The notes under the pieces were generated by a model. The model was not told the DNA's origin. It was given only the letters and a program-made list of their open reading frames with translations, and did not search any database. Positions 1-8,536 of a DNA stretch of 64,000 nucleotides are shown here, piece by piece (position 1 is the first letter of the stretch; the number at the start of each line of letters is the position of its first letter). Where the stretch lies: contig JASHQE010000247.1 in the NCBI GenBank assembly GCA_030037705.1, positions 54,326 through 118,325 of the forward strand, read 5' to 3'. Source of the stretch: Acidobacteriaceae bacterium. GTDB lineage: Bacteria; Acidobacteriota; Terriglobia; Terriglobales; Acidobacteriaceae. Both the position numbers and the translations under genes were made by a program.

Positions 1-638
1 ATGCGTGCCGAAAAGTCTGCGCTTCCCAGCACCTTCCAAAGATGCGGAAGAAACGGCGCATCCCCGTACCAACAGAGCTCGCGCTCGTCCACACCGTCTT
101 TGAGTCCATAGCGGATGGCCGCGGCCGTGACCGGTGTTTGCGCTTGCGCAGCCGGAAGAAAGAGGCGTGGCCGGAACGGCAGAACCTGCCTGCCATCGCT
201 GCTGGTGCCCTCCGGAAACAACAGGATGGGAATGGAACCGGTGAAGCGCTCGCTGATCTCCGCAGCGGCCCGATCTGCACTCACGCGGCTGCTGCGGTCC
301 AGAAAGATGGTGCCGCCTGCGCGAGCAGCTCTACCGAAAAACGGCCATCTCTTCACCTCTATTTTGGAGACGAAGAAACAGGGCATCGCCGCGGAAAAGA
401 TGATGATGTCCAGATAGCTGAGGTGGTTCGAGACAACCATGCCGCTGACGGGCACTCGCCCCTCGACTTCAACACCAATACCCAGGCTCGCAAGAACGCC
501 GCGCGCAGCCGATCGCAGCCAGCGGGCGCGCTGTTCCAGCGAAAGCGGCCCACGCAACCGGATCAGCCAGAAGCGAAGCACGCAAGCGGCGAGAGCAAAT
601 CCCAGCGCTACAGCGCGCCGCGCGCGGCGTATTGTCAT
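1..638 (-). CDS. Lysophospholipid acyltransferase (PlsC/OlsA-like), 3' end cut by window edge
   Basis: This reading frame is missing from the ORF track because it runs off the left edge, but it is open from an ATG at 638 to the first base (about 212 codons). Reading the minus strand gives a hydrophobic N-terminus, then NHLSYLD (the HX4D catalytic motif of the PlsC family), a stretch with FLDRSSR, and FPEGTSS (the glycerophosphate-binding motif). Family knowledge makes it a membrane-bound acyl-CoA/ACP-dependent acyltransferase. Its ATG overlaps the TGA of the upstream GNAT-like acyltransferase by four bases (ATGA), so the two are translationally coupled. The pair resembles olsB-olsA, where OlsA acylates lyso-ornithine lipid. 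The alternative is an ordinary 1-acylglycerol-3-phosphate acyltransferase. The C-terminus is not visible. Confidence 0.85.
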   Translation of the reverse strand, partial: MTIRRARRAVALGFALAACVLRFWLIRLRGPLSLEQRARWLRSAARGVLASLGIGVEVEGRVPVSGMVVSNHLSYLDIIIFSAAMPCFFVSKIEVKRWPFFGRAARAGGTIFLDRSSRVSADRAAAEISERFTGSIPILLFPEGTSSDGRQVLPFRPRLFLPAAQAQTPVTAAAIRYGLKDGVDERELCWYGDAPFLPHLWKVLGSADFSAR

Positions 639-1636
639 TGCGTGAGAGGAGCCAGAAAGCGGTTGCGGGCTGCAGCGGAAAGTGACTGAAGATCGAGCAG
701 CGTGAGAAAGTCGATGGTGCGGAACTCGCGGTCCCAGGCTGGCGGAGCGGCAATCCGCGCACCGATGGCGATGTAAGTCTTGAGCAGCTTGGGAATCTTC
801 ACCGGAACCGGAGATGGAGGCGCGGCATTCTGTGACAAATGCTCAGGAAGGCCGGCCGACGGCCCCGGTTTCTCTTCAGGGCAGGAGTAGGCATCCGTCG
901 GTACAGTCGCGAACTCGGGCGAAACCCGGTACTGCTCAAGCTGCCGATACATCAGCCAACCCTCGGCGGGATCACAGGAGTTCAACGACGAACAACCGAG
1001 GAGATAGCGCAGCCCCATCTCATGCGCATACTGAGCAATGCCCCGCCACAACAAGGTCAGGACCTCCGGCGTGCGGTGCTCGCGGTCGATCGCAGCCCGG
1101 CCCAGTTCGAGAATGCCGGCACGAAGCGGCTCGTAAGGCGCAAGATCAAATTCTTGCCCGGAATAATAACCAAGATGGCGCATAGCCGTTGTGCCAGACT
1201 GCATACGATACGTGCCTACCACGCGCCGGCTCAGCTTATCTTCCACAATCAAATGCTCGCAAACTGAATCGAAACGATCCGTGTCCAGTCCGGTCTCGTA
1301 CGAGCTTTCCAGCCCCTCGCCCAGTTCGACGTTAAAAACCCTGAAGCGCAGGCGGCAGGCAGCCTCTACGTCCTCGCGCGTCCGGGCCAGGCGCAGCCGG
1401 TAGTCACCGACCTCAGCGCGGACATCAGGACCGGTTGTGACGGCAAAGGGGGGTGGGGCCACTGTAGGGAAAGCGATTTCCACCACGGGCGTAGAGTTGA
1501 GGGCAAGCCTCAAGGGAACTTTGAAGCGAACGCGCGGAATCACACAGGAAGTATGGCTGTGAAGTTGTAAACAGCGGGTCAAATTGGTGCAAAAACAGTG
1601 CAAATTTCTGATGAAGGAATCGGCTGAGCAGCACAC
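635..1636 (-). CDS. GNAT-like N-acyltransferase, OlsB / hemolysin-like family
   Basis: The core runs from RLRLARTREDVEAACRLRFRVF through GTYRMQ, the ELGRAAI strand and RYLLGCSSL, the pattern of the Acetyltransf_5 / ornithine-ACP N-acyltransferase family. OlsB makes lyso-ornithine lipid by N-acylating ornithine with a 3-hydroxyacyl group from ACP. The annotated frame starts at 1636, but its first ~45 residues (Cys- and His-rich, no family similarity) look like untranslated leader. A GTG or TTG further inside, around 1490-1540, is more likely, but I cannot fix it. The stop overlaps the start of the PlsC-like gene downstream. Together they suggest synthesis of a phosphorus-free aminolipid. The pair is divergent from ftsY. 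The family is clear; OlsB identity is inferred from the pairing. Confidence 0.75.
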   Translation of the reverse strand: MCCSADSFIRNLHCFCTNLTRCLQLHSHTSCVIPRVRFKVPLRLALNSTPVVEIAFPTVAPPPFAVTTGPDVRAEVGDYRLRLARTREDVEAACRLRFRVFNVELGEGLESSYETGLDTDRFDSVCEHLIVEDKLSRRVVGTYRMQSGTTAMRHLGYYSGQEFDLAPYEPLRAGILELGRAAIDREHRTPEVLTLLWRGIAQYAHEMGLRYLLGCSSLNSCDPAEGWLMYRQLEQYRVSPEFATVPTDAYSCPEEKPGPSAGLPEHLSQNAAPPSPVPVKIPKLLKTYIAIGARIAAPPAWDREFRTIDFLTLLDLQSLSAAARNRFLAPLTQ

Positions 1637-1737
1637 TTATTTACGGGTTCCGTGCAAGGAAGCCGGCCTGTGGCCCCTGCGCGTATCCCCATGAATCTGC
1701 CTCGAAGGCCGCTATAAACTGGAGATTGGGTAATGGA

Positions 1738-2754
1738 ATGTTCAAATTCTTCGGTGGGAAAAAAGAGACGGATACGGCGGAAGCCGGGCAAGCCGCAAAT
1801 GGCGAACCGGCGCTGAGCGAGGCGCCTGCAGAGGAGCGCAAAACGGGCTTCTTCGAGCGTATGAGGCAAGCGGTCTCACGCACGCGTGAGTCCTTCGCCG
1901 CCAAGATCGCGGACATCTCCGCGATGACGCGCATCGTGGATGAAAGCGCGCTCGAAGAATTGGAAAGCGCGCTGCTCTCGAGCGACCTGGGCGTGCCCAC
2001 CACAATGGCGGTGCTCGATGCATTGCGCGACCGCGCCCGGTATCGCGCAATCGAGGACGGAGCTGAGCTGCGCGAGCTGCTCAAGACGCAGTTGCAGGGG
2101 CTTCTCGAAGCTCCGCAGCGTCCGATCCCCTCGCCCGTCGCGCCGCCCAAGATCACTTTCCTCGTCGGCGTTAACGGCACCGGCAAGACCACGAGCAGCG
2201 GCAAATTGGCGGCGTGGAGTCGCGCACAGGGACGCTCTGTTCTGTTATGTGCGGCCGATACTTTCAGAGCAGCAGCCATCGAGCAGCTTGAAGTGTGGGC
2301 CTCGCGTTCCGGCGTGGAGATGATCAAGACACGCCAAGGCGGTGATCCAGCGGCCGTGCTCTATGATGCCATTGCCGCGGCCAAAACCCGAGGCATTGAG
2401 GATCTGTATGTCGACACGGCCGGCCGCCTGCACACTAAATCGGGCCTGATGGATGAGCTCGACAAGATGCGGCGGACTGCCGCGCGCCTGATTCCCGGCG
2501 CTCCGCACGAAGTGCTGCTGGTAATGGACGCAACCACAGGACAAAATGGTCTGCAGCAGGCGCGGCTCTTCACCGAAGCAGCCGGCGTCACCGGCATCGT
2601 ACTCACCAAGCTCGACGGCACGGCCAAGGGCGGCATCGCCGTGGCCATCGCCCGCGAGCTGAGCCTGCCGGTGCGCTTCGTCGGTGTAGGCGAAAAGATG
2701 AATGATCTGCTGGAGTTTTCGGCTGCGGATTTTGTGGAGTCGTTGGTTGGATGA
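1738..2754 (+). CDS. ftsY: Signal recognition particle receptor FtsY
   Basis: SRP-receptor GTPase that docks ribosome-nascent-chain/SRP complexes at the inner membrane. A short charged A domain and four-helix N domain (about residues 1-135) precede the G domain. Visible GTPase motifs are [15 protein letters not shown] (P-loop, about residue 142), [24 protein letters not shown] (G3) and [10 protein letters not shown] (G4 region). The track starts at a TTG (1726), but the ATG at 1738 ([10 protein letters not shown]) has a GGAG at 1721-1724 and matches the usual basic/hydrophobic FtsY start, giving 338 aa, a normal length. It is divergent from the acyltransferase pair, with a gap of about 100 bp that must hold both promoters. 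Function is essentially certain. Confidence 0.97.
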   Translation: MFKFFGGKKETDTAEAGQAANGEPALSEAPAEERKTGFFERMRQAVSRTRESFAAKIADISAMTRIVDESALEELESALLSSDLGVPTTMAVLDALRDRARYRAIEDGAELRELLKTQLQGLLEAPQRPIPSPVAPPKITFLVGVNGTGKTTSSGKLAAWSRAQGRSVLLCAADTFRAAAIEQLEVWASRSGVEMIKTRQGGDPAAVLYDAIAAAKTRGIEDLYVDTAGRLHTKSGLMDELDKMRRTAARLIPGAPHEVLLVMDATTGQNGLQQARLFTEAAGVTGIVLTKLDGTAKGGIAVAIARELSLPVRFVGVGEKMNDLLEFSAADFVESLVG

Positions 2755-2808
2755 CGAAATGGATTTCATGCAAGCCGACGTAAGCATTTACAGTTTTTAT
2801 CTGCGGCC

Positions 2809-3957
2809 ATGAACAGCCCCTCCGAACGCGATACATACTGGATGCTGCGCGCGCTCGAGCTGGCCCGGCGCGGCATCGGCCTTTGCTCGCCGAATCCCGC
2901 CGTCGGCTGCGTCATCCTCGACCGGGCGGGCCAGGTGATCGGCGAGGGATGGCATGAGTACGATCTTGTGGACCATGCTGAAATCGACGCGCTCCGTGAA
3001 GCCAAAACTCATGCAGGCGACCGGCTCCGCGGCGGAACGGCCTACGTCACGTTGGAGCCATGTAATCACACCGGCCGCACGCCGCCGTGCACCGGCGCTT
3101 TGATCGATGCCGGGCTCGCCCGCGTCGTCGCTGCCACGGCCGATCCCAATCCGAATGTCGCCGGGCACGGCGCCGAGGCACTGCGTGCAGCGGGGATTCA
3201 GACGAGCTTCGGGACCTGCCAGGCGGAAGCGCGCCGGCTCAACGAAGGCTTTGCCCGTTGGAGCCAGCACAAGCGCCCGTTCGTATTGATGAAAGTCGCC
3301 ATGTCGCTCGACGGGCGCATCGCCCCTCCTGCCGGCCAGCATCCGCGGGGCGAGATTTACTGGATTACCAACGAGGCGGCCCGCGCCGCCGTGCAGCCGC
3401 TGCGCTGGCAGGCCGACGCGGCAATGGTCGGCGTGGATACAGTCGTCGAAGACGATCCCCTGCTCACCGACCGCAGCGGATTGCGCCGCCGCCGGCCGCT
3501 GCTCCGGATCGTGCTGGACTCGGCTTTGCGCATGCCGCCCGATGCCAAGATGGTCACAACCGCGCAGAATGACGTAGTGATCTTCACCGTATCGAACGAC
3601 GAGAAACGCGCGCATGAGCTGCGCCGGCGCGGCGTGCGTGTCGAAGTGTTGCCCGCAGAAGCGGGCCGTGTACCCCTCGGCAAAGTGTTGGACAAGCTCG
3701 GCGAAGAAGGCATCCTTACGCTGCTCACTGAGACCGGCACGCGCCTGAACACGGCTCTGCTCTCCGCCGGGCTGGTCGACCGCGTACATCTCTTCGTTTC
3801 ACCGCAGATCATGGGCTCGGATGCCGTGCCCGCCTTCCGCGGCATGGCGAACTTCGTGCAGATGCCCGATGTCGAGATCGAGCGCTACGGCAACGATCTG
3901 GGCTTGTGCTCGCTGCTCCGCGATCCGTGGCCGGAAAAAGCAGGGAACAGGGATTAG
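2809..3957 (+). CDS. ribD: Bifunctional riboflavin biosynthesis deaminase/reductase RibD
   Basis: Cytosolic enzyme catalysing two steps of riboflavin synthesis: deamination of 2,5-diamino-6-ribosylamino-4(3H)-pyrimidinone 5'-phosphate, then NADPH-dependent reduction of the ribosyl chain. The N-terminal CDA-fold deaminase shows the zinc ligands HAE (residues 56-58) and PCNHTGRTPPC (about 83-93). The C-terminal RibD_C reductase runs from about residue 160, with VLMKVAMSLDGRIA, VGVDTVVEDDPLLT and LLTETGTRLN. At 382 aa the length is normal. It begins 54 bp after ftsY and is followed by ribE 157 bp downstream, so a small rib operon is likely. No FMN riboswitch was recognised in the short upstream gap. 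Confidence 0.96.
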   Translation: MNSPSERDTYWMLRALELARRGIGLCSPNPAVGCVILDRAGQVIGEGWHEYDLVDHAEIDALREAKTHAGDRLRGGTAYVTLEPCNHTGRTPPCTGALIDAGLARVVAATADPNPNVAGHGAEALRAAGIQTSFGTCQAEARRLNEGFARWSQHKRPFVLMKVAMSLDGRIAPPAGQHPRGEIYWITNEAARAAVQPLRWQADAAMVGVDTVVEDDPLLTDRSGLRRRRPLLRIVLDSALRMPPDAKMVTTAQNDVVIFTVSNDEKRAHELRRRGVRVEVLPAEAGRVPLGKVLDKLGEEGILTLLTETGTRLNTALLSAGLVDRVHLFVSPQIMGSDAVPAFRGMANFVQMPDVEIERYGNDLGLCSLLRDPWPEKAGNRD

Positions 3958-4114
3958 GGATCAGGTGGTGGGCCAGTCTATGGAGTAGACCGCAAGAATA
4001 CGTTTCGCCAGATAGCCCACTGGAATCATCATGGTTGCGTCTATCGCAAAGCTCTCCCTGTTCCCTGTTCCCTGTTCCCTGTTCCCTGTTCCCTGTTCCC
4101 TTTAAAATCAAATC
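3943..4114 (+). repeat. 7-bp tandem repeat CCCTGTT (x6.5) between ribD and ribE
   Basis: Bases 4056-4101 are six perfect copies of CCCTGTT plus a half copy, ending 13 bp before the ribE ATG. A complementary degenerate stretch (cagggaacagggattaggga, about 3942-3961) lies at the very end of ribD. The two stretches could pair across the gap and form a long hairpin in the mRNA between the two genes. Confidence 0.85.
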
Positions 4115-4801
4115 ATGTTCACCGGCATTATCGCGCAGACCGGAACGCTGGTCAGCCTGGAAAATCGTGGGGGTGTGCGCCGCATTACCATCGAAGCGCC
4201 CGGCATCGCCGCGCATCTGCGCGAGGGCGATTCTCTTGCAGTCTCAGGGGTCTGCCTCACCGCACTCGACGTGAATCCGACCTACTTTCACGCCGATTTG
4301 GCCCAGGAGACGCTGGACCGGACGTCGCTCGGCCTGCTCGCCCCCGGCGCCCAAGTCAATCTTGAACTGCCCACCGCGGCCGGAAGCCCGCTTGGCGGCC
4401 ACATTGTGCAGGGTCATGTGGATGGCTGCGGCGTCATTACCGCGCTCGATCCGGTGGTTCCCTCTACGCACCCGGATTTCAATCTCCGGATCACTGATTG
4501 GACGCTCAAAGTACGGGTTCCTGAAAGCACCCGGCAGTGGATGGTCCACAAAGGCTCAGTGGCCGTGGAGGGCATCAGCCTGACCGTCGCCGATTTTGAT
4601 GGTGCGGAAATCACCATCGCGATCCTGCCGCTTACCTACTGGCGCACCAACCTGCACACGCTCGTCGCGGGCGTGCCGGTCAACGTAGAGGCGGATGTAT
4701 TGATGAAGCTCGTCACAGCCCAAGTCCAGAATGCCCAGCCGGCCGGGAAGAAGCCCGAATTGGAACTCACTGCAGATTGGCTGGTGGCGAACGGATATTG
4801 A
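4115..4801 (+). CDS. ribE: Riboflavin synthase, alpha subunit
   Basis: Converts two molecules of 6,7-dimethyl-8-ribityllumazine into riboflavin and the pyrimidinedione, in the cytosol as a trimer. It starts with the hallmark MFTGII and consists of two repeated lumazine-binding barrels (about residues 1-98 and 99-205), with SLAVSGVCLTA in the first and GSVAVEGISLTVAD in the second. At 228 aa it is slightly longer than most homologues because of an insert after HVDGCGVITAL (VVPSTHPDF). No typical ribosome-binding site is visible; the repeat tract ends just upstream of the ATG, so translation may be influenced by that repeat. It is downstream of ribD and probably co-transcribed. Confidence 0.95.
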   Translation: MFTGIIAQTGTLVSLENRGGVRRITIEAPGIAAHLREGDSLAVSGVCLTALDVNPTYFHADLAQETLDRTSLGLLAPGAQVNLELPTAAGSPLGGHIVQGHVDGCGVITALDPVVPSTHPDFNLRITDWTLKVRVPESTRQWMVHKGSVAVEGISLTVADFDGAEITIAILPLTYWRTNLHTLVAGVPVNVEADVLMKLVTAQVQNAQPAGKKPELELTADWLVANGY

Positions 4802-4856
4802 ATAGCTCGCAGATTAAGAAAAAGCCGATTACGAAAGTCCTGCAGATCAAAAGAAT

Positions 4857-4887
4857 GCTATAATTGACTGGTCATTTAGGCTGGTCA
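4857..4887 (+). promoter_or_regulatory. Extended -10 promoter and CTGGTCA direct repeats of the toxin-antitoxin operon
   Basis: TGCTATAAT at 4856-4864 is a perfect extended -10 element. Directly behind it, CTGGTCA occurs twice (4868-4874 and 4881-4887, 13 bp apart), and the first copy sits in the small inverted repeat TGACTGGTCA. The position between promoter and antitoxin ATG (4893) fits an operator for autorepression, as is usual for Phd/VapB-type systems. The repressor role is inferred. Confidence 0.6.
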
Positions 4888-4892
4888 ATAAA

Positions 4893-5135
4893 ATGGAAAC
4901 CATTCAGGCTTCAGAAGCCAAAACACGATTTCTTAGCATCCTGGATGATGTTGAAAAGGGTGCAAGCGTCATCATCACCCGTCATGGCAAACCCGTGGCC
5001 CGTCTTGTTCCCGAAGCGGCGGCTGATGCAGAGCGAATTGAACGCGCTGCAAAGGCGATTTTAGAGATTCGCAAGCGAACCAAACCGGTCTCGCTCGAAG
5101 AAATCCTATCGGCGCGCGACGAAGGCCGCATGTAA
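4893..5135 (+). CDS. Type II antitoxin, Phd/YefM family
   Basis: An 80-aa protein whose N-terminus (METIQASEAKTRFLSILDDVEKGASVIITRHGKPVARLVP) is the typical Phd/YefM fold: a short beta strand, the (K/R)xxFxxLLxxV helix and the ITxxGKPVAxLVP hairpin that forms the DNA-binding dimer. The C-terminal part (KRTKPVSLEEILSARDEGR) resembles the toxin-binding tail of antitoxins that partner VapC toxins. It stops 2 bp before the toxin ATG, so the two are co-translated. It should neutralise the VapC nuclease and repress the promoter at 4857-4887. The pairing of a Phd-type antitoxin with a PIN toxin is common. Confidence 0.88.
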   Translation: METIQASEAKTRFLSILDDVEKGASVIITRHGKPVARLVPEAAADAERIERAAKAILEIRKRTKPVSLEEILSARDEGRM

Positions 5136-5137
5136 CC

Positions 5138-5539
5138 ATGCGATTCATCCTGGATGCCTCCGTCACCATAGTCTGGGCTATGCGCGACGAAGCGCACGCG
5201 CTTGCCGATCTTGCGTTTTTGGAGCTCAAATCGGGATCTGCAATCGTCCCCGGGATCTGGTGGTATGAGATCAGAAACATTCTGGCGCTCAATGAACGTC
5301 GGGGGCGAATCGCGCCGGATGATTGCGTCCAATTTATCCGTGCGCTGGAGCAATTCAAGATCGAGATCGTTTTTCCGCAAGATAGCGCGCGGATGATGGA
5401 GCTTTGCCATAAATATGCGCTCTCCGTCTATGATGCAGCCTATTTGGCCATAGCCCAGCGAGAACAACTCCCTTTGGCAACTCTGGATAAGGCGCTCTCT
5501 GCGGCGGCCTCGGCTGAGAGAGTTCCGATTTTGGGCTGA
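5138..5539 (+). CDS. vapC: VapC-type PIN-domain toxin RNase
   Basis: A 133-aa single-domain PIN protein. The acidic residues expected for the Mg2+-dependent RNase site are present: D6 (RFILDASV), E44 (WWYEIRN), D99 (SVYDAAYLA) and D117 (ATLDKAL). PIN toxins of this size cleave tRNA or rRNA when released from the antitoxin. It follows the Phd-type antitoxin by 2 bp and ends about 150 bp before the secretion operon. No sign of disruption is visible. The targets cannot be read from the sequence. Confidence 0.92.
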   Translation: MRFILDASVTIVWAMRDEAHALADLAFLELKSGSAIVPGIWWYEIRNILALNERRGRIAPDDCVQFIRALEQFKIEIVFPQDSARMMELCHKYALSVYDAAYLAIAQREQLPLATLDKALSAAASAERVPILG

Positions 5540-5689
5540 AGGGCGCGCGGCGGTCTTCCGGCCTTTCATGCCGGCGAACGTTCGCACAAAGGCGCGCGTC
5601 TATCCCATTGCTGATCCTGTTACCCTTGAGCAGGAGCGATCTTAAAGCCCGGAGGGCGCCAGCGCGGCGCAGGACCGGTACCCGGAGCT

Positions 5690-6895
5690 ATGGCAGAGTT
5701 CGTCATCAAACTGGCCGATGAGCGCGGCCGGATGCAGGAGCAGGTGCAGACAGCGGCCACCGCCGAGGAGCTGCGCCAGCGCTTTACGCATGCCGGTTAT
5801 CACGTCTTCAGCGTGCGCGCGCGCGGCGGCGTTGCCGGCCTGGGCCGGCGCCGCAAGGTCAAGCTCGAACCCTTCCTGATCTTCAATCAGCAGTTCCTCA
5901 CTCTCATTCGCGCCGGCCTGCCCATTCTCGGCTCGCTGCAGATGCTCGGCAAAATCCAGAAGAACGCGCAGTTCGCCGCTCAATTGGATGATGTGGCCAA
6001 CCGCGTGAAAACCGGCGAAGCGCTTTCGGCAGCCTTCGAGACGCAGGGCGGCTTCCCGGTGATGTATACCACTACGCTGCTGGCCGGCGAGCGCTCGGGC
6101 AATCTGCAAGAAGTGCTGGAGCGCTATGTCAATTTCCAGAAGGTCACGCTCACCCTGCGCAAGAAACTCGTCGGTTCGCTCATCTATCCGGGAGTGCTGC
6201 TCACGCTGGTCTGCGGCCTGATGACATTTATGTTTACCGTCGTCGTGCCGCAGTTCGCGCAACTCTACGACCAGATGGGCAGCAAGCTGCCCACACTGAC
6301 CTTGACGCTTCTCGCCTTCGGCAAATGGATGCAGCACAACATTCTGTGGCTTGTCCTGGGCGCGCTGGCCGTGCTGATCGGGCTTTACCGCTTCTCGATC
6401 ACGGAACGCGGCCGTGACTTCGTGGACCGTGTCCGGGTGGGAATGCCAGTCTTCGGCAAGATCTGGCTCAAGTACCAGGTCGCTCTCTTTGCGCGCACGC
6501 TTTCCACGCTGCTTACCGGCGGCCTGCCATTGGTTCCTTCGCTTGAAACCGCGGCTCGGTCGATCTCGTCGCGAGGCGTTTCGAGGGCTGTCGGCTCCTC
6601 CATCACCACGGTGCGGGAAGGTAAGAGCCTGGCGGAATCGCTCGCCAAGACTACGGTCTTTCCGCAGCTCTCCACGGACATGATCACCGTCGGCGAGCAG
6701 ACCGGCGCGTTGCCGCAGATGCTCAACTCCGTGGCCGAGTTCTTCGAGGAGGACGTGGCCACTGCGCTGGCCGCGGCGCTGGCGCTCATCGAACCCGCCA
6801 TTCTCATCATCATGGGCGTGGTCGTGGTCTTCATTCTCATCTCGCTGTATCTGCCCATCTTCTCGTTGGGCCAGGCCGGCGGGGCAGCGGGGTAA
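5690..6895 (+). CDS. Type II secretion / type IV pilus inner-membrane platform protein GspF/PilC
   Basis: Polytopic inner-membrane platform protein of the type II secretion / type IV pilus machinery, 401 aa. It begins with a short MAEFVIKLADERG segment typical of the family and contains two T2SSF repeats (about 70-195 and 275-395), each with a helical cytoplasmic part (FNQQFLTLIRAGLPIL, FARTLSTLLTGGLPLV) and membrane segments (YPGVLLTLVCGLMTFMFTVVVP and the C-terminal IEPAILIIMGVVVVFILISLYLPIF). GGAG lies 2-5 bp before the ATG. It is the first gene of a seven-gene operon and is separated from gspE by 6 bp. The 966-aa open frame on the opposite strand is a shadow of this gene and gspE. Confidence 0.95.
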   Translation: MAEFVIKLADERGRMQEQVQTAATAEELRQRFTHAGYHVFSVRARGGVAGLGRRRKVKLEPFLIFNQQFLTLIRAGLPILGSLQMLGKIQKNAQFAAQLDDVANRVKTGEALSAAFETQGGFPVMYTTTLLAGERSGNLQEVLERYVNFQKVTLTLRKKLVGSLIYPGVLLTLVCGLMTFMFTVVVPQFAQLYDQMGSKLPTLTLTLLAFGKWMQHNILWLVLGALAVLIGLYRFSITERGRDFVDRVRVGMPVFGKIWLKYQVALFARTLSTLLTGGLPLVPSLETAARSISSRGVSRAVGSSITTVREGKSLAESLAKTTVFPQLSTDMITVGEQTGALPQMLNSVAEFFEEDVATALAAALALIEPAILIIMGVVVVFILISLYLPIFSLGQAGGAAG

Positions 6896-6901
6896 ACCGA
6901 A

Positions 6902-8536
6902 ATGGCCGATGCCAATGTCATTACACTTCCGGTCCCGATGGCCGGCGACGAGCGCGGGCACGCTGAAGCGCTGGCGCGCCGGTATCACGCCGAGTTCGTC
7001 GATCTGAAGAACTTCAAGATCCAGCACGATCTGCTGCGCACCGTTCCTGTGGAGCTGATGTTCCGCTACAACTTCGTGCCCATCGAGCAGCGGCCGGATG
7101 CGCTGGTGATCGCCGTCAGCGATCCTTCGCGGCTCATGGTGCTCGACGAGATCGCCGGCCTGCTCGGCCAGCGCATCGAGCCGCGCGTGGCCACGCTCTC
7201 GCAGATCACCGACCTGCTCAAAAAAACCGAGCAGTCGCAGCGTGTCCTCGATGAAGCCAGCGAAGGATTGACCTTCGATGTGGTCACCGGCGAAGAGAAC
7301 TCCGACGAGAACATCTCCATCGAGAAGCTGACCAGCGAAGAAGACATCAGCCCGATTATCCGCCTGGTCGATACCACGATCTTCACCGCGCTCGAGCGCC
7401 GCGCCTCCGATATCCATATCGAGACGAATGACGATTCGGTGGTCGTCAAGTACCGCATCGACGGCGTGCTGCAAGCCGCCATGGCGCCGATTGCGCGCGA
7501 GCATCACTCCACCATCCTGAGCCGCATCAAGATCATGAGCGAGCTCGACATCGCCGAGCGCCGCGTGCCGCAGGATGGCCGTTTCCGCGTGCGCTATAAA
7601 GGCCGGCTCATCGACTTCCGCGTCTCCATCATGCCCACCGTGCATGGCGAAAACGCCGTGCTGCGCGTGCTCGACAAAGAATCGATGAGCGAGAAGTTCA
7701 AGAACCTTACGCTCGACGTGGTCGGATTCGCCGAAGAGGATCTGCGCCGCTTCCGCCGCTACATCCGCGAGCCGTACGGCATGGTGCTGGTCACGGGTCC
7801 CACCGGCTCCGGCAAAACCACCACGCTCTACGCCGCGCTCAACGAGATCAAGAGCGAAGAAGACAAGATCATCACCATCGAAGACCCGGTCGAGTACCAG
7901 ATCCGCGGCATCACGCAGATTCCGGTGAACGAAAAAAAGGGCCTCACCTTTGCCCGCGGCCTGCGCTCGATCCTGCGCCACGACCCGGACAAGATTCTCG
8001 TCGGCGAGATCCGCGACCAGGAGACGGCGCAGATCGCCATCAACTCCGCGCTCACCGGGCACCTGGTCTTCACGACCGTCCACGCCAACAACGTCGTCGA
8101 TGTGCTGGGCCGCTTCCTCAACATGGGCGTCGAAGCCTACAACTTCGTCTCCGCACTGAACTGCATTCTGGCGCAACGGCTCGTCCGCACCATCTGCGAA
8201 TACTGTGCCCACAAGGTCTACTATGACGACAAAGAGCTGGTTACCAGCGGCCTCGAGCTGGCCGAGTGGCGCGGCTTTCCCTTCCGCGAGGGTTCCGGCT
8301 GCATGGAGTGCGGCGGCACCGGCTATCGCGGCCGTACCGCGATTCACGAACTGCTCGACCTCACCGATCCCATTCGCGAACTGATTCTCGAAAAGAAGCC
8401 GACCTCCGAAGTACGCAAGCTGGCCCAGAAGGAAGGCATGACCTTTCTGCGCGAGTCGGCGCTCGACCGCGTGCGGCGCGGCTTGACCACGCTCAAGGAG
8501 ATCAACAAGGTCACGTTCATTGAGGCCGGGCGTTAA
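6902..8536 (+). CDS. Secretion/pilus assembly ATPase GspE/PilB
   Basis: Hexameric cytoplasmic ATPase that drives pseudopilus or pilus assembly; 544 aa. It has an N-terminal MshEN-type domain (about 1-150), then the secretion ATPase core with GPTGSGKTTTLY (Walker A, about residue 299), the Asp box EDPVEYQ, Walker B ILVGEIRD and the His box TGHLVFTTVHANN. A zinc-binding loop CEYC...CMEC (about 432-465) is intact, as in most GspE/PilB proteins. TAATG overlap with the next gene (the A of the stop is the first base of the ATG) shows tight coupling. Whether the machine secretes proteins or makes pili cannot be decided here. Confidence 0.95.
   Translation: MADANVITLPVPMAGDERGHAEALARRYHAEFVDLKNFKIQHDLLRTVPVELMFRYNFVPIEQRPDALVIAVSDPSRLMVLDEIAGLLGQRIEPRVATLSQITDLLKKTEQSQRVLDEASEGLTFDVVTGEENSDENISIEKLTSEEDISPIIRLVDTTIFTALERRASDIHIETNDDSVVVKYRIDGVLQAAMAPIAREHHSTILSRIKIMSELDIAERRVPQDGRFRVRYKGRLIDFRVSIMPTVHGENAVLRVLDKESMSEKFKNLTLDVVGFAEEDLRRFRRYIREPYGMVLVTGPTGSGKTTTLYAALNEIKSEEDKIITIEDPVEYQIRGITQIPVNEKKGLTFARGLRSILRHDPDKILVGEIRDQETAQIAINSALTGHLVFTTVHANNVVDVLGRFLNMGVEAYNFVSALNCILAQRLVRTICEYCAHKVYYDDKELVTSGLELAEWRGFPFREGSGCMECGGTGYRGRTAIHELLDLTDPIRELILEKKPTSEVRKLAQKEGMTFLRESALDRVRRGLTTLKEINKVTFIEAGR

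Noticed and set aside
2755-2808. FMN riboswitch before ribD
   Set aside because: The gap is only 54 bp, too short for the element, and no conserved core is visible.
2797-3789. 330-aa minus-strand frame
   Set aside because: Shadow of ribD.
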